From Chrysoperla carnea (Eukaryota > Arthropoda > Insecta > Neuroptera > Chrysopidae), in assembly GCF_905475395.1 (NCBI RefSeq), contig NC_058338.1:91311435-91375434 (forward strand): a DNA stretch of 64,000 bases, read 5' to 3'. A program made the position numbers and the translations under genes. The notes below the pieces were generated by a model. It had not been told where the DNA came from, made no database searches, and saw only the letters and a program-made list of their open reading frames with translations. Of the stretch, positions 56,301 through 64,000 are shown one piece after another (within the stretch, counting starts at the first letter, position 1; each line of letters opens with the position of its first letter).

Positions 56301-59300
56301 GTTTTATATTTTTCCTAAAGGCTGGATCCATTCGTATAGCTAATGCAATATTTGTCAACGGTCCAAGTGCAATTATTGTAATCTCACCTAGAATAATATT
56401 AATTCTCTTGTTTAAAATTTGAAATTTAGACTTCTTTAAGTGACTGGGTATTGAAAATAAAATTTTACACCTGGATTCTCACGAACCAATCGTGTTAAAG
56501 CAGTTACAGCATGTTCAGATTTTATTAAACCAACGTCTGGTGGATCGGCAAATTCAAAATCCCCTAAACCATCATGCCCATAATAATATGCACCATGTGT
56601 AGGTGTGTCTAAAATCGTTGTGTTTGCTCCGGCATAAACTGGAATCTATAATTTCAGATTTTTTTATTGATGAAACCCTATTTACTTGATAAAAAACCAG
56701 CAAAAAAATTCTTTCAATTCACGACGAGACATATCAGTTTTGAGTCGACCGTAGTTTTAGTTATAGTTTTGAGTAGGTCGTAATAGACAAAGTGACCCTC
56801 GTGTGTTTAGATTTGATTTGAACGAAGTTTAAGACCACGCACAGTGGAGTATTTATATCAAATTTCTAGACAAAAGTCAGAAAACTCAACTCAGATAATC
56901 ACTCCATCACAAACAAGCCACTTGAGTTACCTCAATCTCGCTCCCCGTCTGTTTTGTAAGCCAAAATCTACCTGCTCTTATGGATACATATTATTATTGT
57001 TCTCACTCTCGATTTACCGTGTCATTCAATTTACGTTTACTGTGTTTGTTAGTGCAATTATTTAAGGATTTTTTTTATATTGAAGACGAAAACGATTTTT
57101 TTATACTTAATGCTAATGTTTCTTTTAATTAAATATTTTGGAATCATATTTGCTGTTAAAAAATATAATTTTTTTCATTAAATTTATCGTACTCAAAGCT
57201 TTTTGTTTATGTGTCAGGTTTTGTCGGGAAACATTTTTTCTAACAAGGCAAAGTTTAAGTATTCTTTAATTTGTTTATGAAAAAAAAAACTCTTGTGCGA
57301 ACTTGCGCCTTTTCTTTTAAAACTAAGATAAGAATAGACATTAAGATAACTTAAGGAAAAAGTCAAAAAAAGAAGCAAGTAGTTTTCCAGTGAAACTTTG
57401 TAACTAATAATTCCAAAATCACGTTACGTGGAAACAAAAGCAAGCATAGATAAGAAAAAAGTGATCAGAAGCAAATTATATCATTTTCTTTTTCAAAAAA
57501 TTGAAAAAGAAAATGAAATAATTGAATATATGAAGACGAATATGACTAAAAAAACTTTTTTATTATTACCAAATAAAAGATACTTTATTTAGAAATTTGG
57601 TATAAATACTCCCCTGTGCCACGGCTAATTTGAATGGTCTCTGTATAATCCCCAATTCTACGGGATGAAAACTAAAACTTAAATTTATAAAAAATATTTT
57701 ACCTCCAAACTCTTTGCAACTTTTAAAGTTTTTAAAACATTTATTTTAACATTATCCAAATCGGTGTTGCCATGAACACAAGTAATTCCAATAATTTTGG
57801 CATCATTTAACTCTTTTTTTAGATATTGTATTGATGTTAAAATTGCAATCGCATCATCTGCCCCAGAATCCGTATCAATTATTATTTTTGTATGCTTTAA
57901 ATTTCGTACATATTTTAACGGATCGAAATGTGCATTTTCGCCATCTAATCTATAAAAAAAAATAAAGATTGTACGATTGTGAGACCTAAATGGGGAAAGG
58001 CAAATCCTCGGACTGATTAATTATAAATATACGGTTTGATTACCTTTTCAATGGGTAAAAAATAAATATTAGAAATATACCTAATCCTATTTTTAAAGTA
58101 CATATTATTATATCCGATACCATCAATAACAAATGGCAAACTTAATACAATAAAAAGAACTATACAAAAAGTATCTTATTTATATACAATACTAGCTGAC
58201 CCGATCACGCGTTGCTGTGTCTCAGTAAGACAATCAATTAATATTTTACTGAATTATTCAACATAACTGAACTGATGGAACACAGCGCCATCTATTTAAC
58301 ACTTACACAAAATGAAAATAATATTGAGGGAAATTGTATAACTCTCTTCGCCATCTATTGAAAAGTTAGAGAACTTCAACCTTTTCTCTATAAAAAACCT
58401 TAAATTCGCATTAAAGAAAATTTGTACAATAACTTTCCCCTACATTTAGTGAATTTTTAGACGGCTTAGTGGAAAATCTAACCGGTTCAGTGGTCGTGCA
58501 ACCTAAATATAGTCTTTAAAACGTTCGGCTACTGACTGAGATGTTGCGGGTTCGAATTCAGGTAGCGGCAGTGTCAGCAATTATAATTAATAGGGCGGTA
58601 AAATTGATCACACAGTCGTCGCTTGGATAAGAACGAAGTAAACGACTCCACCCACATCGTAAAAATTTAATTCTATATTTGATGTAGTTGTAAAATAAAA
58701 TTAATAAGGATTAAAAAAACAATGATGTGGGTGGCCTCTGTTATAGATATACATCTGAAAAACGGAGGTTAAACCCCATTATTATTATTAGTGGAAAATC
58801 TAAGTGATAATTTTTTAAGGGTATTGTTCAGGGGATTTACAAACTTCCTTAAAAAGTCAGACGACATTTGATAATTTTTCGGTTTTCCTTTCTTTCGATT
58901 AAAAATTAATAAATTATATCGTCGAATATTGCAGTAATTTAATGTTATGATATTTAATTTTGATAAATTTGACTTTAAAAATTGATGAATTTTCATTTTG
59001 AAAAAAATTTGCAGTCTTATTCAATTAATCCTTTGTCTATGGTTCTATTTTCTGTAAGATAGAAATAGTTGTATTCCTGTAAGGATAAAGATCATACACG
59101 ATATTTATACATAAAAAAAGATTACTTACTTGATGTGCGATGTCATAATAATATAATTATGATATTAATAGAAAATATTATTAATAAACAAACAACTGAA
59201 CACGTGTGAATATTATTAATATTAATACTATTAAAATAAACCGATGCGCTACGAGTATCCGATTCAAACTAATCGTTTATAATTAGTATGGTAATAATTA

Positions 59301-62300
59301 CAAAAATATAAAATTATTATATGTTAAACAGGTTCTGACTAACTTGACATTAAAACAACACAAAATTTAATGTGAACACCTTGACTAAGTAACACATTTT
59401 ATTTTATCAAAACAGTCGTAATAGATAATAGTGACGTTATTTATTTTCAATGTTTTCCATCTATTTTTATTCAATTTCTTCTATTTTGATTACCTATTCA
59501 CTATTTTCCACATTTCCCTTATCAATTTTATAAAATAAATTATGAATTATTTAAATAAATAAGTACCTAATAATAATTAAGTCATTAAGTGCTATTCATT
59601 CATTATATCAAATGACTTTTGCTTTGAATAGTACAGTTAAACATGTTCCAAATAAAGAAAAATAAAAAAAAATCGCTCGCATTTTGTTAAAACTTCATGA
59701 AATGTGTTTCGCAGGTGTCAAATATCATTCGTAACTAACTCATGAATTAGTTTCGCAAATTTTTCTATTTGTTCATAAACAATAAATTGTTAATTCAATA
59801 GAACGATTAATGTTCAAGTTGACTTACAAAATTAATAAATAGGCAACTTGAATTACGTGTACGTTATACTTGTATAATAGTTTTCTGTATTTGACAAACA
59901 CTTAACATTTACGTCATAAAAGTGACATATTTAATAAATTTTAAAGTGAACTTTAACATTGATCGTTTCATTGAATTAAAAATTTATTGTTTAATAATAA
60001 ATAGAAATATTTTCACCACTAGCTCATGCATTACTAATGATATTTGACACCTAAGAGACACATGCCATGAGGTTTTAGCAAAACGCGAGCGGTTTCTTTC
60101 ATTTTCCTTTATTTACCGATTTTTGTAACATCTTTTACTGTACTCGAATTATTAACTTAAGTGCTATCAAATGACTTTTTCTTATTTGCGGTTTAAAAAT
60201 ATTATCTCCCAATGTCGTTACAAATTGCTAAGTATATTAAAGGCATTGAGAATCTATTAAATTATATCAATTTCGTTACATAGAATGTATTAATTAAATT
60301 TGTAAAACATAAAATTTGTTCCTGTATGCAATTTTAGAAAATTATCTTTTTGGAGTCATAATCAACCTCCCTCTTTCTTTTTTCCTGAAAAATTGGTTTA
60401 TACGTTACATTAGTATCTGATTTACACCATATTATTTAAATAAATAAAAAAAAACTATTTGCATTATGTATTTTGCATTATCCAGAACCAATTCAAATTT
60501 ACTTCGAAAACAAGTAACCTGCTTCTTTTTATTAAAATGTAAGGTTTTTTACATAGTGTTTGCCATGGAGTGACGTAATACTTTTAAAACTTTCTGATTG
60601 GTGTTTGCTGTCACATGACTGAATATCTAATTTTACAAAAATTATTTTATAAAAATAATAATAATCCTTATTTTTTATGAAAAATAATTTTGTGTTTTGT
60701 TATCTACATATCATAATTATTATTAGAAACTTCTATCCAACCGATTTATTCTTAGTGGGCAAAAGCCTATTTCAAACACAAAATAAATATCCAAAATCAA
60801 GCCGTCTTGAATCAACTTTTTCGTGATATTGTTATCTCTTATATTATTATGAATATTTTACATTAGAAATTAATAGAAAAATTTTTTATTAAGAATAAAT
60901 ATTATTGTTACAGGGCCGGAATGAGAAAAAACGGAGTCATACATCGGTGGCGATAAATATGCGTGGTAAACCAACGTTGGAAATTTACAGACCTCCAAGT
61001 ATATGTAAAATATTTTCCCCCAATTATGATTTTTTTTCAAATTTTATAAAATAAATCAATTTAGAATAAATGTCACTTTAACATCCTCTCCTAAGATTTT
61101 GGAACAAAAAACCAGAAAATCTTGCTTTATTTTTTGTTTAAATGAACAAGTATTATTAATTTTAGGTGTGCGTTTAGACGGATCACAGAATGGTTTACAA
61201 AATCCAAAACTGAATGTTCATGCAAAAGAATTTACAATGAATCATCAAGGGAATAATTTACAAACATCAAGGTTTGTAGCATATCTACTCATTTATATAA
61301 TCTATTCATCTCATTTCGCTTCTTACTCTTTCCTTAACTTTAGCTGTTCTTATCAATAGGTCTACCCTGTATCATACTGTGACAATAATTCAAGAATTAC
61401 TGTCCACACACTGCAATGTTGTTTACACTATCCAGAATGACTGCCCGTAGAGAACTCTACATATCGACTGACGTGTTATTTTACAGTACCCATAACTACA
61501 CTTTTACATAAAAGCTATTTCCATTGAAACCTTATGAGTATTTTTGTTATTCGTACAGCCAACGATACCAGGCTCTTTATAATACAGAAACATTTCATTT
61601 GTTTGTCGTTAGTATTTCATGAAATTTTTTTTATTCTTTAGATCAATCGCAAATTTAGGCCATGCCTTTCATCAACAACAACAGAACATTCTCCAACATC
61701 AATTACAGCATTCGAAATCGAGTGGAGATATGTTACGACAAATGGCGGCCCAACAACAGCAACAGCAGCAGCAACATACACCTCAATCCCAGCATATTCC
61801 AACGCCATTGTTGCATCATTCACCGCAAATGATGCTTCCAGCAAGTGGCATACCATTACTTCAGTCTGCATCAAGTGGTAATATTCTACATGTAGGTACA
61901 AGGAATTACCTTCATATACCTTTCAAGAAGACAATTCGATAGAGAAGCTGTGGGCTTTCCACGCCACCTTTTTAATTCTGTATTTGCTTATAATAACATC
62001 TTTCTCCTCGGAAGCATTTCAGCACTTCTGCTTCCTGACCATTTATTGTCAAGTAAAGCAAATAGTAGTTCTGCATGGCTGCCTGAAATGAAGTGGCACC
62101 GTGGCGGAACAAATGAATGTAAACCTTGAAAGGGTACTGGGACACAGGAACATTCCAGGCCAATTTTAAAATCGACGAATTTACTAAAAAAAGGCACAAA
62201 GCTGACGAACACACGCCGCAATAGACTTCCGGAAATTTTGTTTGCGAACTGCAAGCTGCTCTTGAATGATATCTGAAAAAAGACAAAGCTTAGATGAAGG

Positions 62301-63452
62301 AGGTCTGCCATTCCCATAGCAAGATACTCCGTAATTTACCGAATCAAAGAATGGCTACGACAGGCCAAACTGTGTATAATCACAGCTAGGCTATTTGACT
62401 GTACTCATCTGAAACTTACTAGAGCACGGTTGAGAAGAGTTGTAGGACTCCTGGCAAGACACTGTCGCCTCTATAACATGGGGATGTCTGTCAGAAAAAT
62501 CTGTCAGATTCAAAATGTTCGGATCGTAAGTGTTCCTGAGATCTTATATCACTTCCTCTATAAACAAAATTGATGCGGCTATTACAGGTTAGATATGCCT
62601 TCTCTTCTCTGTCACTGTCCAGCTCTTGCCATGAAGTGAAGGACTCTCTTGAGCCAGACTTTCTCCAACCTGAATTCCGATGACATGAAAGCACTCCTGC
62701 TGTTCTTAGACAGCTTCTAATAGTTCATGGAGTAATGGCGTATCCCAACTGACACTTCCGTCTAAGTATGTCCCACCACAGGACAACCACTCTTACTTAA
62801 CCATACAGGACTACAGGCCTATGTTCTGGCGACCCGATTGCCTATTAGTTTTTTTTTATAACAAATTTAAACAATTAATTATGTTAGTTATTAAGCAAAT
62901 ATATTGTTTGTTAAAGAATCCACGTGTACATTTTCAAACACCCATGACACCGCAACCACAATCTGGTCAACAATTTTTTCCAAATATGGCAAACTCAACA
63001 GCCGTATATCGACCATTAAGACAGCCATATGTAAATCCACAACAAGCATTAAAACGATCTAAAAGTCTTAGTGCTGCAGATTCATTAGCCAGTAAATTAC
63101 AAGCACTTAATATTACATCTGAAGCACCGGATTTAGGACAATTTTCTACAGAAGTTGAAGAAGCTTTAAATATTGCAGTTGAAGGTATAAATACAAACTT
63201 TATTAAAGTGGTTTCTTTTTTTTTTTGGAGGGTTAGTGTTAATAATTTAATTTGTTTTTAGATCCAAATAAATTAACTGCAAGATGTTTAATGGATTTAG
63301 TAAAAAGTATATTAGAAAGAATTGTAGAAGGTCGTAGATATTCATTACCTGGTGCTAAATTATGTCTTACAATTATAGAAAAAGAAAAAAATGAAACATT
63401 TTTAGAGACTTTACTTAATACTTGCCAGCAATGGTATCAAGATCGTGATAAG
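38305..63452 (+). CDS. MIF4G-domain translation factor-like protein (3' partial)
   Basis: Exons: 38305-38436, 60914-61004 (or to 60998), 61166-61271, 61642-61891, 62917-63184, 63262-63452; phases agree and give 346 residues before the next, unseen exon. The N-terminal exon is low-complexity with an HHHH run. Exon 2 has [12 protein letters not shown]. Exon 4 is Gln/His-rich. Exon 5 ends in an [19 protein letters not shown] run. Exon 6 begins a helical MIF4G-like repeat ([41 protein letters not shown]). The YxxxGAKLC pattern followed by F..LLN is typical of CTIF, PAIP1 and related MIF4G proteins, which bind cap or poly(A) complexes in translation. Exact orthology is unresolved. Exon 1 is linked across 22.5 kb only by phase and an ATG in good context, so it is the least certain part. 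The final donor (aag|gtcagc) is unusual. Confidence 0.65.
38472..39590. repeat. MITE with internal insertion
   Basis: The left end aaggatgtacgacgaacgtc and the following 150 bp match the MITE at 49838-50106. The matching right end (gtctaaatttgtcttggccc) appears only at about 39556, so some 850 bp of other DNA seems to be inserted inside. The interior has no gene. Confidence 0.5.
40679..40684 (-). promoter_or_regulatory. Poly(A) signal of nucleoside hydrolase A
   Basis: AATAAA on the minus strand, 23 bases after the stop codon. Confidence 0.6.
40707..45463 (-). CDS. Secreted nucleoside hydrolase, copy A
   Basis: Five minus-strand exons: 45463-45381, 43755-43509, 43395-43221, 41706-41438, 41021-40707; phases agree, 362 residues. 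Inosine-uridine-preferring nucleoside hydrolase family: hydrolyses the N-glycosidic bond of ribonucleosides. Exon 1 encodes a hydrophobic signal peptide (SFLIFLIYS) ending near SMQR. Exon 2 has the Ca-binding motif [15 protein letters not shown] and ITCVHGNTE. Exon 3 opens with [12 protein letters not shown]. Exon 4 carries [20 protein letters not shown], then EFNFFTDP. Exon 5 has [15 protein letters not shown], where the His or Cys usually found just before the metal-binding Asp is Ser. The length fits the family. It is the most downstream of three tandem paralogues, nested antisense in intron 1 of the MIF4G gene. Introns 1 and 3 hold transposons. Confidence 0.92.
41745..42180 (-). mobile_element. 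Helitron-like element in hydrolase A intron 3
   Basis: Read on the minus strand, the end shows a GC-rich hairpin (cccagctatgcgagcggg) about 6 nt before CTAG, followed by T, the typical Helitron 3' terminus. The interior has two copies of a tataaattatagcctat-like phrase and a gcgaaagcgtaacaaacaaa run near the other side, a phrase frequent in insect Helitrons. No Rep/helicase is present. Confidence 0.55.
42316..43060. repeat. MITE with long inverted ends in hydrolase A intron 3
   Basis: Left ttaacatatacttgaaactc and right gagtttcaagtatatgtcaa are reverse complements, with ends extending to about 45 bp (right terminus acatcctgtata). Inner blocks are mirrored too (gcttcaagcgaaaaatgtta versus its near complement). 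Same family as 1622-2275. Confidence 0.7.
44130..45095. mobile_element. Candidate DNA element in hydrolase A intron 1
   Basis: A GC-rich left phrase (catgggcgtcgccgaggggt) is matched in inverted form near 45070-45095 (ctggcgacgcccttgg). A family R1 repeat lies inside. No transposase is seen. The ends are short, so the assignment is tentative. Confidence 0.45.
44200..44725 (+). repeat. Dispersed repeat family R1
   Basis: Includes ttacgaaaaaatgtttcaaa, ggtttacaatacctaatgga, and gcgttacaaacttttgatta near the right end. More diverged than the 31245 copy. Confidence 0.6.
45817..46141. repeat. Direct repeat, Helitron-like interior, copy 1
   Basis: Starts ttcctttatcaaattccatg and ends near acggtaactac. 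It is highly similar to 48301-48623 over its whole length, but lacks the terminal hairpin and CTAG found after the second copy. Confidence 0.7.
46982..46994 (+). repeat. Target-site duplication, left
   Basis: taattacgcctct, exactly repeated at 48063-48075, flanks the LINE insertion. Confidence 0.85.
46995..48062 (+). mobile_element. 5'-truncated non-LTR retrotransposon, recent insertion
   Basis: Between perfect 13-bp target duplications lies a 1068-bp element whose open frame (46995-47864, 289 residues) begins exactly at the junction. The frame encodes the C-terminal part of a LINE ORF2, downstream of the catalytic reverse transcriptase core, with [11 protein letters not shown], then a cysteine/histidine cluster CVLC...GHHLLLDC typical of that region. 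A 3' UTR of about 200 bp ends with aataaagcttattattata, a short TTA-rich tail. It differs from the R1-like LINE pieces elsewhere in the window. The intact frame and perfect duplication indicate a young insertion. It cannot be autonomous. Confidence 0.88.
48063..48075 (+). repeat. Target-site duplication, right
   Basis: taattacgcctct, identical to 46982-46994. Confidence 0.85.
48301..48654 (+). mobile_element. Helitron-like fragment, copy 2
   Basis: Direct repeat of 45817-46141 that continues to a hairpin (gcggaattccgc, 48630-48641) and ends in CTAG at 48651-48654 followed by T, the form of a Helitron 3' end. It stops about 80 bp downstream of the stop codon of hydrolase B. Confidence 0.6.
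48715..48720 (-). promoter_or_regulatory. Poly(A) signal of nucleoside hydrolase B
   Basis: AATAAA on the minus strand, 13 bases after the stop codon. Confidence 0.55.
48733..51473 (-). CDS. Secreted nucleoside hydrolase, copy B
   Basis: Minus-strand exons: 51473-51394, 50538-50301, 49618-49444, 49384-49116, 49047-48733; phases agree, 358 residues. It has the same fold motifs as copies A and C: signal peptide ([10 protein letters not shown], then SLHR), [68 protein letters not shown]. Exon 2 is three codons shorter than in A and C. The motif LGPLTN of A and C is LAPLTN here. The residue before the metal-binding Asp is again Ser. The start is the ATG opening the hydrophobic leader, which aligns with those of A and C. 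The first donor (cacag|gtaaac) abuts a MITE end. Predicted activity: extracellular nucleoside hydrolysis. Confidence 0.92.
49838..50106. repeat. MITE in hydrolase B intron 2
   Basis: Ends ttttaaggatgtacgagcgc and the complement of gcgctcgtactaccttaaaa form near-perfect inverted repeats; about 270 bp, non-coding. The interior matches 38472-38670. A solo left end is seen at about 51922. Confidence 0.7.
51233..51262 (+). mobile_element. Helitron-like 3' terminus in hydrolase B intron 1
   Basis: Perfect 6-bp stem aacccg (51233-51238) and cgggtt (51247-51252), then six bases and CTAG (51259-51262) followed by T. This fits the canonical Helitron end. The body would extend leftward, but I cannot place its 5' end. 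Confidence 0.6.
51265..51393. repeat. MITE fragment abutting hydrolase B exon 1
   Basis: Matches the right half of the MITE at 18975-19425 (agaatcgatatgaatt; ggtatcgaaatacctta). Its right edge coincides with the first bases of the intron after exon 1 of copy B. Confidence 0.6.
52150..52740 (+). repeat. Dispersed repeat family R1, full copy
   Basis: About 590 bp: left gtgaaaacaaacaattggct, centre gtttacgaaaaaacgtttca, ctctaacggtttacaaaatg, a short gacagacgacagacgacag run, and right acaaacttgggactaaactt ... catggtataa. This is the most complete member of the family here. Confidence 0.8.
52745..53065 (-). repeat. Dispersed repeat family R1, rearranged copy
   Basis: A left-end piece in plus orientation (attgactgaggtaattgttg) is joined to a reversed right-end piece (ccaaggtatactaagtttag, gtcccaagtttataacgctt). 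It lies immediately after the full copy. Confidence 0.65.
53216..53398. repeat. Hairpin-forming inverted repeat
   Basis: aatagtgatgaaaataattt and aaacttgttacttgtaggtt on the left are mirrored near 53340-53398 (acctcgagtaacaagttt, tcattttcatcactatt), giving arms of about 50 bp around an 80-bp loop. Non-coding; likely a MITE. Confidence 0.65.
54685..55197. mobile_element. Foldback mariner: two 5' ends head to head
   Basis: Arms 54685-54921 and 54961-55197 (237 bp each) are near-perfect reverse complements around a 39-bp spacer. Each arm is the 5' end of a mariner element: terminal repeat ggttggctgataagtccccg, 5' UTR, and the start of a transposase ([20 protein letters not shown] on the plus strand from 54861; nearly the same on the minus strand). 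The plus reading continues into the spacer ([12 protein letters not shown]) and then runs into the opposite arm. No catalytic domain remains, so the element is a non-autonomous mirror-image derivative. Confidence 0.9.
55709..55714 (-). promoter_or_regulatory. Poly(A) signal of nucleoside hydrolase C
   Basis: AATAAA on the minus strand, 24 bases after the stop codon. Confidence 0.6.
55738..58123 (-). CDS. Secreted nucleoside hydrolase, copy C
   Basis: Minus-strand exons: 58123-58044, 57949-57703, 56645-56471, 56387-56119, 56052-55738; phases agree, 361 residues. Signal peptide ([13 protein letters not shown]), [79 protein letters not shown]. Exons 3, 4 and 5 are 175, 269 and 315 bp, identical to A and B. 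Intron 1 is short (94 bp) compared with the transposon-filled intron 1 of A and B, so this copy may show the ancestral intron size. Exon 3 resembles B more than A, while exon 4 resembles A. It is the first of the array in the direction of transcription. Predicted activity: extracellular nucleoside hydrolysis, as for copies A and B. Confidence 0.92.
58192..58215 (-). mobile_element. Helitron-like terminus upstream of hydrolase C
   Basis: On the minus strand, a degenerate GC-rich hairpin (caacgcgtgatcgggt) precedes CTAG and T (58195-58191), 68 bp upstream of the ATG of copy C. The body would lie at higher coordinates; its 5' end is not identified. Confidence 0.5.
58475..58790 (+). mobile_element. 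tRNA-derived SINE candidate
   Basis: An A-box-like ggttcagtggtcg (58484-58496) and a canonical B box gggttcgaattc (58548-58559) mark an internal Pol III promoter. The following 230 bp end in an ATT repeat (attattattatt, 58778-58790). The cloverleaf is not intact, so it is not a functional tRNA gene. Confidence 0.6.
58791..60389. other. AT-rich DNA in MIF4G intron 1
   Basis: No exon or repeat end is recognised. This side is upstream of hydrolase C and may contain regulatory DNA for the array, but nothing specific is visible. Confidence 0.35.
60390..60780. repeat. MITE copy related to 22958-23417
   Basis: Shares tatacgttacattagtatct, gcattatgtattttgcatt and the right end gcaaaagcctatt with the MITE at 22958. 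The left terminal repeat is missing. Confidence 0.75.
61925..62830. mobile_element. Composite LINE fragments in MIF4G intron
   Basis: GC-richer R1-like LINE pieces fill the intron between exons 4 and 5: atagcaagatactccgtaat, acaggccaaactgtgtataa and ctgtcgcctctataacatgg in plus orientation at 62310-62480, with rearranged pieces on both sides. The long minus-strand open frames here (61972-62317) are by-products of this sequence, not genes. Confidence 0.65.
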
Positions 63453-63547
63453 GTCAGCACATTTAAAAAAAAAAAAATAATATCAAAAAAAATGAATTCA
63501 GTATCTTCACTCATTATTATTATTATTTAAATTTGATATTAACGTAT

Positions 63548-63985
63548 TCATGCCTGCCAAGGAGGGAGAGAGGATAAAGGATTTACACCCCAGAGCCTCC
63601 CATCTCCTTGAGAGACATAAATCTTCACAAGGCAGCTACGTCTTTTGAAGAAAGTTCACTGACTTGTGGCCGTGTAGTCTGTACGTCCGTCAGTCAACGC
63701 GACGTCCGTTTGTCCGTCTGTCTTCCGAGTCGGGGGTACGTAAGTCTGTCTGATGTCCTGGTCAAGCAGGCTCCGTCCCTGCACCGCAGCGATGTGGAAC
63801 CTACTAAAAAATAGAAAATGAAAAAGAAGAAAGAAACTTCAAGGGCTGTTACTTGAAGACAGTCTGATGCGATCTCAATGTACGAAGGGTGCCTATAATG
63901 ACAGCCTTCTGCATAGAAGAGATAAGGTGACGAAGATGAGACCTGCAGACCGGAATTATTATTATTATTATTATTATTATCATAG
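63548..63985. mobile_element. GC-rich retroelement with (ATT)n tail
   Basis: From about 63548 the base composition rises sharply and holds until a clean (ATT)n run at 63955-63981. A short non-LTR-type tail and a sharp edge suggest a SINE or a LINE 3' end inserted in the intron after MIF4G exon 6. No recognised protein or tRNA head is seen. The window ends before any right-hand target duplication can be checked. Confidence 0.5.
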
Positions 63986-64000
63986 ATAAAATAATAGTAA

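Noticed and set aside
58540-58565. Possible functional tRNA gene
   Set aside because: The B box is good but acceptor and anticodon stems do not pair, and the sequence continues into a SINE-like tail.
61638-61901. 87-codon minus-strand frame
   Set aside because: Antisense shadow of the Gln-rich MIF4G exon 4 (CAG repeats read as Val/Ala).
61972-62317. Two minus-strand frames of 104 and 109 codons
   Set aside because: They overlap each other and lie in rearranged LINE fragments, with no recognised domain.

Overview
This is an AT-rich animal window, almost certainly an insect nuclear genome: short exons with consensus GT/AG junctions, a Vav protein with a single SH3 domain as in Drosophila, secreted insect-type nucleoside hydrolases, and a dense load of mariner, hAT, Helitron-like, MITE and non-LTR sequences. 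I cannot name the species or order. There is no sign of a bacterial operon, CRISPR array or plasmid.

Layout. (1) 294-15324, plus strand: a complete Vav-type Rho/Rac exchange factor (CH, acidic, DH, PH, C1, SH2, SH3), 803 or 784 residues. Two homologous acidic-region exons (5462-5645 and 7333-7459) have identical splice phases, and only the use of exactly one of them keeps the frame open, so they are predicted to be mutually exclusive. Its introns carry MITEs, hAT remnants, LINE fragments and a (TA)n run. (2) 15325-38304: about 23 kb with no convincing host gene. It holds a THAP-domain remnant, LINE fragments, hAT elements (one with a perfect 8-bp target duplication), a deleted Tc1/IS630-like element and several MITEs. 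(3) 38305 to the window edge, plus strand: a MIF4G-domain translation-factor-like gene (CTIF/PAIP1-like), cut off at the 3' side. Its first intron is about 22.5 kb. (4) Inside that intron, on the minus strand, lie three tandem five-exon nucleoside hydrolase genes (45463-40707, 51473-48733, 58123-55738), each with a signal peptide, the DTDxGADD metal site and a poly(A) signal just after the stop.

How the genes relate. Vav links tyrosine-kinase signalling to Rac/Rho activation, and the alternative exons swap two of its regulatory tyrosines. The hydrolases should cleave extracellular nucleosides to ribose and base; they are recent paralogues (exons 3-5 have identical lengths in all three) and probably share regulation. 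They are nested antisense in the MIF4G gene, which should act in mRNA translation; nothing in the sequence links the two functions. Mobile DNA is concentrated around the hydrolase array: four Helitron-like 3' termini, a 5'-truncated LINE with a 13-bp target duplication, a foldback mariner and a tRNA-derived SINE candidate.

Exon boundaries were derived by hand from reading frame, splice sites and phase. No alignments or searches were run.
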